From: Aestuariivirga sp.
GTDB lineage: Bacteria > Pseudomonadota > Alphaproteobacteria > Rhizobiales > Aestuariivirgaceae
Length of the DNA stretch: 64,000 nt
Reading direction: 5' to 3'
Assembly: GCA_030680855.1 (NCBI GenBank)
Contig: JAUXUN010000011.1
Coordinates: 28,349-92,348, forward strand
Shown: positions 7,908 to 15,294 of the stretch, piece by piece
How the letters are laid out: the number at the start of each line of letters is the position of its first letter
How positions within the stretch are numbered: the first letter of the stretch is position 1
Made by a program: the position numbers and the translations under genes
The notes under the pieces: model-generated
The model's input: the letters and a program-made list of their open reading frames with translations, nothing else
Told to the model about the DNA's origin: nothing
Databases searched by the model: none

Positions 7908-8338
7908 TGTGCTGCCTTGAGACGGAATTTGGTGGCTTTGATCATTTCAAAGGCGAGATAGCCAATGGGGCCAAACAGGAAGGTGAGTGGCAGGAGAAGG
8001 ACCAGCGGCCAGCGCGGCAGCCCCTGCCCTTCCATGCCGCGGGCAATGCGGGCGCCCATGAAGAGATCAAAGGCCAGGTAATGGATCCACCCGGCAAGTG
8101 CTGCCCAGGGTGAGGTGAAGAGTTTCTGGACATTTTCAAGGGTATCGAATCCACCCTCCGCGCCGGCAAAGAAAAACACAATCAGGATGAGGTAAGCCGC
8201 TGATATTGCTACGGGTATGTAGGTTCCGGCCACGATGTCACGGAGCCAGTCGCGCTTCGAGGCAACGCCCAGGGCCAGGATGATCCAGCCTGCCATGGCC
8301 AGCATGTTAAATACGGAAAAGAGCCCGGATGCGGTCAT
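7904..8338 (-). CDS. ABA4-like (DUF4281) membrane protein
   Basis: A 144-residue four-helix membrane protein. The C-terminal half is diagnostic of DUF4281: SPWAALAGWIHYLAFDLFMGARIAR followed by PLVLLLPLTFLFGPIGYLAF. The plant member ABA4 is needed for neoxanthin formation; bacterial members have no established reaction. I start at MTASGLFSV because TAAGGAAAT lies just upstream; the longer frame to 8380 would run through the operator and promoter. Expression is probably repressed by the divergent TetR regulator: a TTGACA (8399-8394), 17-base spacer, TATCCA (8376-8371) promoter overlaps the palindrome. Family assignment is good, function unknown. Confidence 0.85.
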   Translation of the reverse strand: MTASGLFSVFNMLAMAGWIILALGVASKRDWLRDIVAGTYIPVAISAAYLILIVFFFAGAEGGFDTLENVQKLFTSPWAALAGWIHYLAFDLFMGARIARGMEGQGLPRWPLVLLLPLTFLFGPIGYLAFEMIKATKFRLKAAQ

Positions 8339-8348
8339 TTTGATTTCC

Positions 8349-8404
8349 TTAACTTGACAGTGACTAGATGTGGATAGCAATGCATTTTGACAGTGTCAAG
8401 TTAA
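8349..8404. promoter_or_regulatory. TetR operator and divergent promoter region
   Basis: A perfect 11-base inverted repeat, TTAACTTGACA (8349-8359) and TGTCAAGTTAA (8394-8404), encloses a compact palindrome TTGACA-G-TGTCAA (8387-8399). The minus-strand -35 box of the ABA4-like gene lies inside that palindrome. The repeat lies in the gap between the regulator gene and the genes it faces, as expected for TetR autoregulation and control. Confidence 0.75.
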
Positions 8405-8421
8405 GAGTGTAGGAAATCCAC

Positions 8422-9009
8422 ATGGCGAGGAAAACGGCGAAGACCTATCATCACGGAGACTTGCGCGAGGCGCTCATCAAGGCCGGGCGGGCTCTACTTG
8501 AAAAAGGCGGGGTCGAGGCCCTGACGCTGCGGGCCTGCGCCAGAAAGGCCGGGGTTTCCCATGCGGCGCCGCAACATCATTTCGCCAGCATCAATGACTT
8601 GCTGGCTGATATCGCCGCCACGGGCTTTGAGGATTTTGTAAAGGCCCTGAACAAGGCTGCGGCGCGCGCGCCCTCGCCGGTGGAAAGGCTCAAGGCCATG
8701 GGACTGGGTTATGTGGCCTTCGCGCGGGAAAGGCCAGCGGTTTACCAATTGATGTTCGGGGTTGCAGCGCCCCTGTCATCGGAACGCTTGCGGGCTGCCA
8801 AAGCGGCGGCGTGGGAACAGCTTGCCAATCTGGTATCTGAGGCTGCCGGGCCCGAAGACAAAGAGGCCAAGGCCATGCAGGTGTGGTCAGCGGTGCACGG
8901 ATTTTCCATGCTGCTGATCAGCCAGCGGTTGCCGACAATGATCAATGTTTCCCGCACGCTCGACAGGGTGGTCAACGGGTTGGCCCCAGCAATCGGGGCA
9001 CAACCTTAA
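8422..9009 (+). CDS. TetR/AcrR-family transcriptional regulator (WHG-type C-terminus)
   Basis: Dimeric repressor of 195 residues. The N-terminal helix-turn-helix is clear: YHHGDLREALIKAGRALL, then LTLRACARKAGVSHAAPQHHFASINDLL (about residues 34-61). The C-terminal region contains the W-A-HG motif (VWSAVHGFSMLL), typical of TetR members with a WHG ligand domain, and precedes a YVAFARERPAVYQLMFG helix pair. ATG is preceded by AGGAAAT. It faces the ABA4-like/membrane gene pair across a palindromic operator, so those genes and its own promoter are the likely targets. The inducer cannot be predicted. Confidence 0.93.
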   Translation: MARKTAKTYHHGDLREALIKAGRALLEKGGVEALTLRACARKAGVSHAAPQHHFASINDLLADIAATGFEDFVKALNKAAARAPSPVERLKAMGLGYVAFARERPAVYQLMFGVAAPLSSERLRAAKAAAWEQLANLVSEAAGPEDKEAKAMQVWSAVHGFSMLLISQRLPTMINVSRTLDRVVNGLAPAIGAQP

Positions 9010-9012
9010 GTA

Positions 9013-9288
9013 TCAATTGAACAGGTTGTTGAACTCGGCGCGGGCGTGGGTCACGATGATCCCGGCCAGCAGGCGGCTGGCCATTCCGCCGGAGGCAGGC
9101 ACGCGGCGGGGGTCAAACGGCTCGGGGTGATCGTGAACCATGGATACGTGGGTTGGCTGGAAATCCAGGCCACCCAGCGCCTCCGCCCAGGTTTTTTCCG
9201 TCCTTACCAACCCAATGGCCACGGCAATAACCATGGCCGCGATGGGCGGGAGAGAACGGATTTTCTTGTTGTTTGGGCGGGTCATCAT
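9013..9288 (-). CDS. Small hypothetical protein, probable membrane or exported protein
   Basis: A 91-residue frame preceded by AAGGAAG at good distance from tandem ATG codons (9288 and 9285). It has a basic start (MMTRPNNKKIRS), one hydrophobic helix (PPIAAMVIAVAIGLV, residues 14-28) and a short soluble tail ending AEFNNLFN. It ends four bases from the TetR gene on the other strand. I do not recognise a family. The strong ribosome site and plausible signal anchor favour a real gene, but evidence is limited. Confidence 0.55.
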   Translation of the reverse strand: MMTRPNNKKIRSLPPIAAMVIAVAIGLVRTEKTWAEALGGLDFQPTHVSMVHDHPEPFDPRRVPASGGMASRLLAGIIVTHARAEFNNLFN

Positions 9289-9513
9289 GCACTTCCTTTG
9301 AACTTGGGAACAGTTCTAAGGGGGGCTGCCTGTATGAAGCCTGAGCGGGCAATTCATTTTGGGTTCATGTGGAGTACCCGCGCTGGGCGCTTGACAATGG
9401 GTCGCACCCCATGTTTCCTGCCAGATAACAAAGTTGCCCCGTAGCAAATGAGTCTAACAGGGGCGGTAGCGCAAGGTGCGGGGAAAAAGCGCTATACGCT
9501 GGAGGGATCTCTT

Positions 9514-10911
9514 ATGGGTGACAATATCACTACGTTGAATGTCATCTTCACCGAGTTTTACTACTGGGTGACGGTGGTTTTCATGTTCCTTATTCATGCG
9601 GGGTTCTGCATGTATGAGGTTGGCGCCTCGCGCCGGAAGAATCACATGCACACGCTGATGAAGAACACGATGGCGATCCCTCTGGTCACCATCACCTTCT
9701 ATTTCTTTGGCTGGTGGATCTATTTTGCCTTCATCAATGGCCCAGGCATCGTTGAAGGCGGCATTGCCGCCGCCGAATTTGCCAAGCCGTGGAGCCCGCT
9801 GATGGCAACACACCTTTCCGGGCCTGACCCGACGATGGGCGTCTCGGAGGCGGATGCAGCCCTGTGGCACCGGCTCAACGGCGTATTCTGGGCGGCGTTC
9901 CTGTTGTTTTCGATCACGACCGCTTCGATCGTGTCCGGCGCGGTTATCGAACGCGCCAGGATGAGTGCTTTCTGGATGGTTGCGGTGCTGATTGGTTCTG
10001 TTGCCTGGATCATCGACGCCTCGTGGGGCTGGCACCCGTCGGGCTGGATGGTCAAGCTTCTTGGCTACCACGACGCCTATGCTTCCGGTGTGGTTCACGC
10101 CATCGCCGGCGGTGCGGCCCTGGCTTTCCTGATCGTGCTGGGCCCGCGCATCGGCAAGTTCCGGGCGGATGGCACGCCGCGGGACATTCCCCCGCATAAT
10201 CCCTGGCTGGTGACGATCGGGCTTTTCCTGATCTACACGGGCTTCTGGGGCTTCTACGCGGCCTGCAACATCCCGATGATCGATCCAGGCACAATCGCCG
10301 GGCAAATCACCGGGGAAACCTGGACTACAACCAATATCTACCTGACGCCGACATCGCTTTCAGCGATCACCTTCAACTTCCTCATGTCGCTCTCGGGCGG
10401 CTTGCTGGCGGGCTATGTGATCTCGAAAGGCAATCCGTTCTGGACCTACTCAGCAGGGCTGTGCGGCATCATCGGGGCGTCTGCCGGCAACGACCTCTAC
10501 CATCCAATCCAGGCGATGTTCATCGGCGCCATCGTGCCGTGCATTTCCTACAAGCTTCACTATTGGGTGGAACGCCGCTTCAAGATCGATGATGCGGTGG
10601 GCGCCGTTGCGGTGCATGGCTACGGCGGCTTCCTTGGCGTGGTGATCGCGGGCTTCATGCTCTGGGGCCAGCCGTCCTCGCCATACGAGGGCTATGCCGC
10701 CATCAATCCGCTGGGCAACTTCATTGGTGCCTGCATCATGGTGGCGCTCGGGTTCATCCCAACATTCATTCTCGCCAAGATACTCAATGGCGCGAATCTG
10801 CTGCGGGTGCCCCGGGAAGTTGAGCTTGTCGGGCTCGATTTCCAGGATAGAGAAGCTTATGATGCTGCGGTAGCCGATGTCACCGCTGCCGAACGTGCAA
10901 TGGTCAAGTAA
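9514..10911 (+). CDS. amt: Ammonium transporter, Amt family
   Basis: Inner-membrane ammonium channel of 465 residues with about eleven membrane helices. The pore histidines are in their usual contexts: VVHAIAGGAALA and VAVHGYGGFLG. GFCMYEVGASRRKNHMHTLMKN is the conserved N-terminal segment, and GWHPSGWMVKLLGYHDAYASG stands for the canonical D-SGG-VVH region in a diverged form. I start at MGDNITTL because GGAGGG lies nine bases upstream; the frame extends to 9448 without support. No glnK/glnB gene is adjacent, which is unusual for amt. A small membrane protein gene follows after 12 bases instead, and both end at a shared terminator. Confidence 0.93.
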   Translation: MGDNITTLNVIFTEFYYWVTVVFMFLIHAGFCMYEVGASRRKNHMHTLMKNTMAIPLVTITFYFFGWWIYFAFINGPGIVEGGIAAAEFAKPWSPLMATHLSGPDPTMGVSEADAALWHRLNGVFWAAFLLFSITTASIVSGAVIERARMSAFWMVAVLIGSVAWIIDASWGWHPSGWMVKLLGYHDAYASGVVHAIAGGAALAFLIVLGPRIGKFRADGTPRDIPPHNPWLVTIGLFLIYTGFWGFYAACNIPMIDPGTIAGQITGETWTTTNIYLTPTSLSAITFNFLMSLSGGLLAGYVISKGNPFWTYSAGLCGIIGASAGNDLYHPIQAMFIGAIVPCISYKLHYWVERRFKIDDAVGAVAVHGYGGFLGVVIAGFMLWGQPSSPYEGYAAINPLGNFIGACIMVALGFIPTFILAKILNGANLLRVPREVELVGLDFQDREAYDAAVADVTAAERAMVK

Positions 10912-10923
10912 GGAGAACGGAAC

Positions 10924-11139
10924 ATGTCGACGAATGGAATGACGTCTTGGGCCGTTGATCTCAAGGATGTGGGCGCAATCTATCCCTTCCAGGGATCGGA
11001 GGTCCTGCTCGTGATCCTCGGGCTTGCCTTCTGGATCGGCTGGCATATCTGGCAGGTCCGCCATGAGAACGCCGAGCTCGCTTCCGAGAAGAAGCGCGGC
11101 ACCGGCGACAAGGCGCGAAAGTTCATAGACCGCTACTAG
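10924..11139 (+). CDS. Small single-pass membrane protein downstream of amt
   Basis: A 71-residue protein with a strong ribosome site (TAAGGAGAACGG) 12 bases after amt. Residues 26-44 (EVLLVILGLAFWIGWHIW) form one membrane helix, followed by a charged cytoplasmic-type tail rich in Lys, Arg and Glu. Co-transcription with amt and the common terminator suggest a role tied to the transporter, perhaps an accessory subunit. I do not recognise a family and this role is inference. Confidence 0.75.
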   Translation: MSTNGMTSWAVDLKDVGAIYPFQGSEVLLVILGLAFWIGWHIWQVRHENAELASEKKRGTGDKARKFIDRY

Positions 11140-11160
11140 CAATCCGACGAATCTGAATGC

Positions 11161-11196
11161 GGGGCGCTGCAAAGCAAGGCAGCGCCCCGTTTCTTT
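11161..11196 (+). terminator. Rho-independent terminator of the amt operon
   Basis: GGGGCGCTGC (11161-11170) pairs perfectly with GCAGCGCCCC (11179-11188) around an eight-base loop and is followed by GTTTCTTT. It lies just after the amt-linked small gene. Confidence 0.92.
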
Positions 11197-11287
11197 AGGC
11201 ATTCCTAAGGGAAAAATTCTGTATCATTGGCTGCTTCCCTGCGTTACAAAATCCCGGTTTTGACAATGGCAACAGGAGTTTTGATGA

Positions 11288-12718
11288 ATGAATAAATGGC
11301 CCGTGCACGCGACCTGGAGTGGCCCCATCGTGATGATCGGCTTTGGTTCCATCGGCCGGGGAAGCCTGCCGCTGATCCTGCGCCACATTGCAATCGACAA
11401 GTCAAAAATGACAGTCATCGACCCTTCGGCGGCGTGGAGCCATTTAGTTGAAAAGGAAGGCATTGCCTTTCTCAAGCAGGAGATCACAAAACAGAATTAT
11501 AAATCCATCCTGACGCCGCTGCTGACCGCCGGCCCCGGGCAGGCGCTGATCGTCAACCTGACCGTGGACGTGGGCTCCATCGACGTCATCAAGCTGGCGC
11601 GCGAGACCAACTCGCTGTGCATCGATACGGTGAATGAGCCGTGGCCCGGCTTTTACTACAACAGCAAGCTCAGCAACGCTGACCGCACCAACTACAAGGT
11701 GCGCGAAGACCTGCTGGAGGTGAAGCGCAAGCTGGGGCCTGGGCCAACGGCGGTTTCCTGCTGCGGGGCCAACCCAGGCATGGTGTCGTGGTTTGTCAAA
11801 CAGGCGCTTCTCGACCTTGCGCGCGACATGAAGGTCGCAGTAAAGGAACCCATGACGCGCGAAGCCTGGGCCAAGCTGATGAAACGGCTTGGTGTGAGGG
11901 GCATTCATATTGCCGAGCGCGATACGCAGCGCTCCAAGAATCCGAAGCCGCTGGATGTGTTCATCAACACATGGTCGGTGGACGGATTCATTTCCGAAGG
12001 GCTGCAGCCCGCCGAACTGGGCTGGGGCACCCACGAGAAGAAGCTGCCTTACGACGGCAAGAAACATAAAAAGGGCACAGGCGCAGCCATCTATCTCACC
12101 CGGGCCGGGGCTGATACACGGGTGCGGAGCTGGGTGCCTACAGCGGGCGCGCATTTCGGCCTGCTCGTGACCCACAACGAAGCGATTTCGATTGCCGATT
12201 ATTTCACGGTGCGGCAGGGCAAGCGCGTCACCTACCGGCCCACCTGCCATTATGCCTACCACCCTTCCAATGACGCGGTGCTGTCGGTGCTTGAAATGTT
12301 TGGCGCGGGCGGACGGCGGCAATCGGCCTCGCATATTCTGGAGGAACAGGAGATTGTGGATGGCGGGGATGAACTCGGCGTGTTTCTCTATGGCCACAAG
12401 AAGAATGCCTATTGGTATGGCTCGCAGCTGTCCATTGAAGAGGCTCGGAAGCTTGCCCCCTACCAGAATGCCACGGGCATGCAGGTGACCTCGGCGGTCC
12501 TGGCGGGCCTTGTCTGGGCCATTGAGAATCCCAAGGCCGGAATTGTCGAGACGGAAGAAATGGATTTCCGCCGCTGCCTTGAAATTCAAACGCCCTATCT
12601 TGGCACTCTTAAGGGTGTCTACACAGACTGGACGCCGCTGCTGGGCCGCGGCGAATTGTTTGAAGAGAAGCTGGACCGGCGCGACCCCTGGCAATTTTCG
12701 AACATTATTGTGCGGTAG
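11288..12718 (+). CDS. hss: Homospermidine synthase
   Basis: NAD-dependent enzyme that joins two putrescine units (or putrescine and spermidine) to give sym-homospermidine, a major polyamine of many alphaproteobacteria. It has 476 residues, the normal length. The Rossmann glycine motif GFGSIGRG is at 18-25. Conserved blocks include VNLTVDVGSIDVIKLA, the CIDTVNEPWPG segment and CCGANPGMVSWFVK. AGGAG precedes two staggered ATGs: 11284 opens a three-codon frame (ATG AAT GAA TAA), and 11288 opens hss, nine bases from the Shine-Dalgarno. The tiny frame overlaps the real start and might tune its translation. The gene appears monocistronic. Confidence 0.95.
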   Translation: MNKWPVHATWSGPIVMIGFGSIGRGSLPLILRHIAIDKSKMTVIDPSAAWSHLVEKEGIAFLKQEITKQNYKSILTPLLTAGPGQALIVNLTVDVGSIDVIKLARETNSLCIDTVNEPWPGFYYNSKLSNADRTNYKVREDLLEVKRKLGPGPTAVSCCGANPGMVSWFVKQALLDLARDMKVAVKEPMTREAWAKLMKRLGVRGIHIAERDTQRSKNPKPLDVFINTWSVDGFISEGLQPAELGWGTHEKKLPYDGKKHKKGTGAAIYLTRAGADTRVRSWVPTAGAHFGLLVTHNEAISIADYFTVRQGKRVTYRPTCHYAYHPSNDAVLSVLEMFGAGGRRQSASHILEEQEIVDGGDELGVFLYGHKKNAYWYGSQLSIEEARKLAPYQNATGMQVTSAVLAGLVWAIENPKAGIVETEEMDFRRCLEIQTPYLGTLKGVYTDWTPLLGRGELFEEKLDRRDPWQFSNIIVR

Positions 12719-12742
12719 CGGACGCGATTAAACTCTCATCGT

Positions 12743-12804
12743 GACCGGACTTGATCCGGTCATCTTCTTCGACGGGAGAAGATACCCGCGTCAAGCGCGG
12801 GTAT
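12743..12804. repeat. Paired palindromic repeat between hss and the YejA-like gene
   Basis: Two strong hairpins: GACCGGA/TCCGGTC (12743-12749, 12755-12761) with loop CTTGA, and ATACCCGCG/CGCGGGTAT (12782-12790, 12796-12804) with loop TCAAG. The loops are reverse complements of each other, so the two units stand in opposite orientation. This is the layout of the REP-like intergenic repeats scattered through many alphaproteobacterial genomes. No U-tract follows either unit. Confidence 0.7.
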
Positions 12805-12831
12805 AATGAGAAAGAGGATTGGAATGATTTC

Positions 12832-14613
12832 ATGAATTCTATTCGCGCGTTTATTTTCTTGGCTGTCAGCTGCATGCTTGCAGCCACGGCAAATGCAACT
12901 CCGCAACACGGCATTGCCATGCATGGCGAGCCGGCGCTGGCGGCGGATTTCACGCACCTTCCTTATGTGAACCCGGATGCGCCGCAGGGCGGCGCCTTGC
13001 GGCAGGCCATTACCGGTTCGTTTGACAGCCTTTCGCCTTTCATCGTGAAGGGCACACCGGTTACAGGGGTTCGCACCTATGTGTTTGAAAGCCTGATGGG
13101 GCGCAATTGGGATGAGCCCTTTTCGCTTTATGGCCTGCTGGCGGAATCCATTGATGTCAGCGATGACCGCCAGAGCTTCACATTCAAGATCAGGCCTGAA
13201 GCCAAATTCTCCGATGGCAAGCCGGTGACCGCGGCAGATGTTGTATTCTCGGTGGAAACGCTGCGTGACAAGGGCCGGCCAAATTTCAAGAACTCCTATT
13301 CCAAGATCACCAAGATGGAAACGCCGGATGACCATACGGTTATCTTTCATCAGGAAGTCGGCGACCGGGAGCTGCCGCTGATCGTGGGCGTGATGCCGAT
13401 CATTCCAAAACACGCATGGGAGGGCAAATCCTTTGACGAGAGTTCGCTTGATCCGATGATCGGGTCAGGACCCTATGTGATCGCCGAGGTGAAGGTGGGC
13501 GAGAGCATCACCTACAAGAAGAACCCTGAGTATTGGGGCAAGGACCTGGCGCTCGGCAAGGGCCTGTGGAATTTTGAAACGGTGCGTTATGACTATTACC
13601 GGGATGCCAATGCGGCCTTTGAGGCCTTCAAGAAAGGCGATGCGGATATCCGCACGGAAGGCGACCCGACGCGCTGGGCCACGGGCTATGATTTTCCGGC
13701 GGCCAAGGACGGCAATGTCATACTCGAAAAAATCGAGCAGCGTTCGCCGGCACCCGCCAGCGGCTTTGCCTTTAATACACGGCGCAAGTTATTCGAGGAT
13801 CCGCGGGTGCGCGAGGCGCTGATGATCGCCTTTGACTTTGAATGGGCCAACGCCAATTTGTTTTCGAACGCCTATCAGCGCACCTATGGCTATTATTCAG
13901 GTTCGGACCTTTCTTCCAAGGGAAAACCCTTAGACGAAGCCGAGAAGGCTGTTCTCGGCGCCGCGGCTGCGGGACTTCGCGCCGACTTCCAAGACGGCAG
14001 CTATGCGCTGCCGGTGAGCGACGGTTCGGGGCGGGACCGCAAGACTCTCAGAAAAGCAGTCGCCCTTCTGAATGAGGCAGGATGGAAAATCGGGGATGCG
14101 GGATTGGTTAACGCGGCGGGCGAGCCTTTTGGTTTTACGATTTCGATCAATACCAAAGACCAGGAGAAGATTGCCCTGCATTATCAGCGCACGCTGCAAC
14201 AAATTGGCATCAAGGCCGAGGTGCGCATTGTGGACTCGGCACAATTTTCCAGCCTGCAGAAGACCTATGATTACGACATGATCCCGGCCACATGGTTCAA
14301 CTCCCTGTCACCCGGCAACGAGCAGAAATTCTATTTCGGTTCGGAAGGCAGAACCATCGAAGGCACGCGCAACTATCCCGGAATTGCCAAGCCGGCGGTG
14401 GACGCGGCCATCGCCGCCTTACTCACGGCCAAGGGCCATGAGGAATTCAGCGCAGCGGTGCGCGCCCTGGACCGGCTGCTTGTCGCCGGCTTCTATATCA
14501 TCCCCTTCTATGATGCTGGCGGGCAATGGGTGGCGCGGTGGAACACTATCGGCAGGCCGGAGAAGCAGCCACTGCCCGGCTTTGAAGGCACGACCCTGTG
14601 GCGCAATCCATGA
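12832..14613 (+). CDS. YejA-like oligopeptide ABC transporter substrate-binding protein
   Basis: Periplasmic solute-binding protein of family 5 (593 residues) that would deliver peptides to an inner-membrane ABC permease. A signal peptide is visible (MNSIRAFIFLAVSCMLAATANA). YejA-type signatures follow: HGEPALAADFTHLPYVNPDAPQGG, VRYDYYRDANAAFEAFKKGDADIR, and RVREALMIAFDFEWAN. The frame extends upstream to 12751, but that part is only the hairpin repeat read through, so I start at 12832. The ATG overlaps a three-codon frame (ATG ATT TCA TGA, 12824-12835) that is better spaced from GAGGA. No yejB, yejE or yejF genes follow; instead a FrnE-like gene overlaps its stop. It is therefore an orphan receptor here. 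Confidence 0.9.
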   Translation: MNSIRAFIFLAVSCMLAATANATPQHGIAMHGEPALAADFTHLPYVNPDAPQGGALRQAITGSFDSLSPFIVKGTPVTGVRTYVFESLMGRNWDEPFSLYGLLAESIDVSDDRQSFTFKIRPEAKFSDGKPVTAADVVFSVETLRDKGRPNFKNSYSKITKMETPDDHTVIFHQEVGDRELPLIVGVMPIIPKHAWEGKSFDESSLDPMIGSGPYVIAEVKVGESITYKKNPEYWGKDLALGKGLWNFETVRYDYYRDANAAFEAFKKGDADIRTEGDPTRWATGYDFPAAKDGNVILEKIEQRSPAPASGFAFNTRRKLFEDPRVREALMIAFDFEWANANLFSNAYQRTYGYYSGSDLSSKGKPLDEAEKAVLGAAAAGLRADFQDGSYALPVSDGSGRDRKTLRKAVALLNEAGWKIGDAGLVNAAGEPFGFTISINTKDQEKIALHYQRTLQQIGIKAEVRIVDSAQFSSLQKTYDYDMIPATWFNSLSPGNEQKFYFGSEGRTIEGTRNYPGIAKPAVDAAIAALLTAKGHEEFSAAVRALDRLLVAGFYIIPFYDAGGQWVARWNTIGRPEKQPLPGFEGTTLWRNP

Positions 14614-15239
14614 AGGCAATTTCGATTGACGTTATTTCAGATGTCATTTGCCCCTGGTGTTTTCTCGGCAAGCGGCGTTTGGACAAGGCCATAGGCTTGC
14701 TTGACGGCATCAAGACCGAGGTGAACTGGCGGCCATTTTTTCTTGATCCCACGATCCCTGCGGAAGGAATGAGCCGGCGCGCATACCTGGAAAACAAGTT
14801 CGGGGCGGAACGGCTCAAGACGATCCATAATCCTCTGATCGCTGCTGGCAAGGCGGATGACGTTCCCTATGCCTTCGACAGGATCACCCGCACGCCCAAT
14901 ACCATGGACGCCCACCGGCTTATCCGCTGGAGCCATGATGGGGGCAAGCAGCACGATGTAACCGAGCGCCTGTTCATGGCCTATTTCAATGGCGGGCTTG
15001 ATATCGGCGACCGCGCCGTGCTGGCAAAGATTGCGGATGAAGCGGGGATGGATCAGTCCGAAGTTTCAGCTAAACTTGAAAACGATACAGATGTTGATGC
15101 GGTGAATGCCGAAGTGGAGCGCGCCTACCGCATGGGGGTGACAGGGGTTCCCTGTTTCATTTTCGCGCAAAAGCAGGGGCTGATGGGCGCACAACCGGCT
15201 GAACAACTGGTAACGGCTATCCGAGCGCTAGCTGCCTGA
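14610..15239 (+). CDS. DsbA-family oxidoreductase, FrnE-like
   Basis: Thioredoxin-fold protein of 209 residues with a CPWC active site at C14-C17 (SDVICPWCFLGKRRLD), the hallmark of the FrnE/2-hydroxychromene isomerase branch. The helical insertion follows (NTMDAHRLIRWSHDGGKQHDVTERLFMAYF), and the cis-Pro strand is GVTGVPCFIF. It has no signal peptide, so it should act in the cytosol. Its ATG overlaps the TGA of the YejA-like gene (ATGA), indicating coupled translation. FrnE-type proteins have been linked to disulfide handling under oxidative stress; the substrate here is unknown. Confidence 0.88.
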   Translation: MKAISIDVISDVICPWCFLGKRRLDKAIGLLDGIKTEVNWRPFFLDPTIPAEGMSRRAYLENKFGAERLKTIHNPLIAAGKADDVPYAFDRITRTPNTMDAHRLIRWSHDGGKQHDVTERLFMAYFNGGLDIGDRAVLAKIADEAGMDQSEVSAKLENDTDVDAVNAEVERAYRMGVTGVPCFIFAQKQGLMGAQPAEQLVTAIRALAA

Positions 15240-15294
15240 TGCGCGTTGCGGTATGCTGCATTCCACATGCAAGAAAACCGATACAGGATTAAAT

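Noticed and set aside
12751..12831. N-terminal extension of the YejA-like protein
   Set aside because: The added residues are encoded by the palindromic repeat and precede a normal signal peptide.
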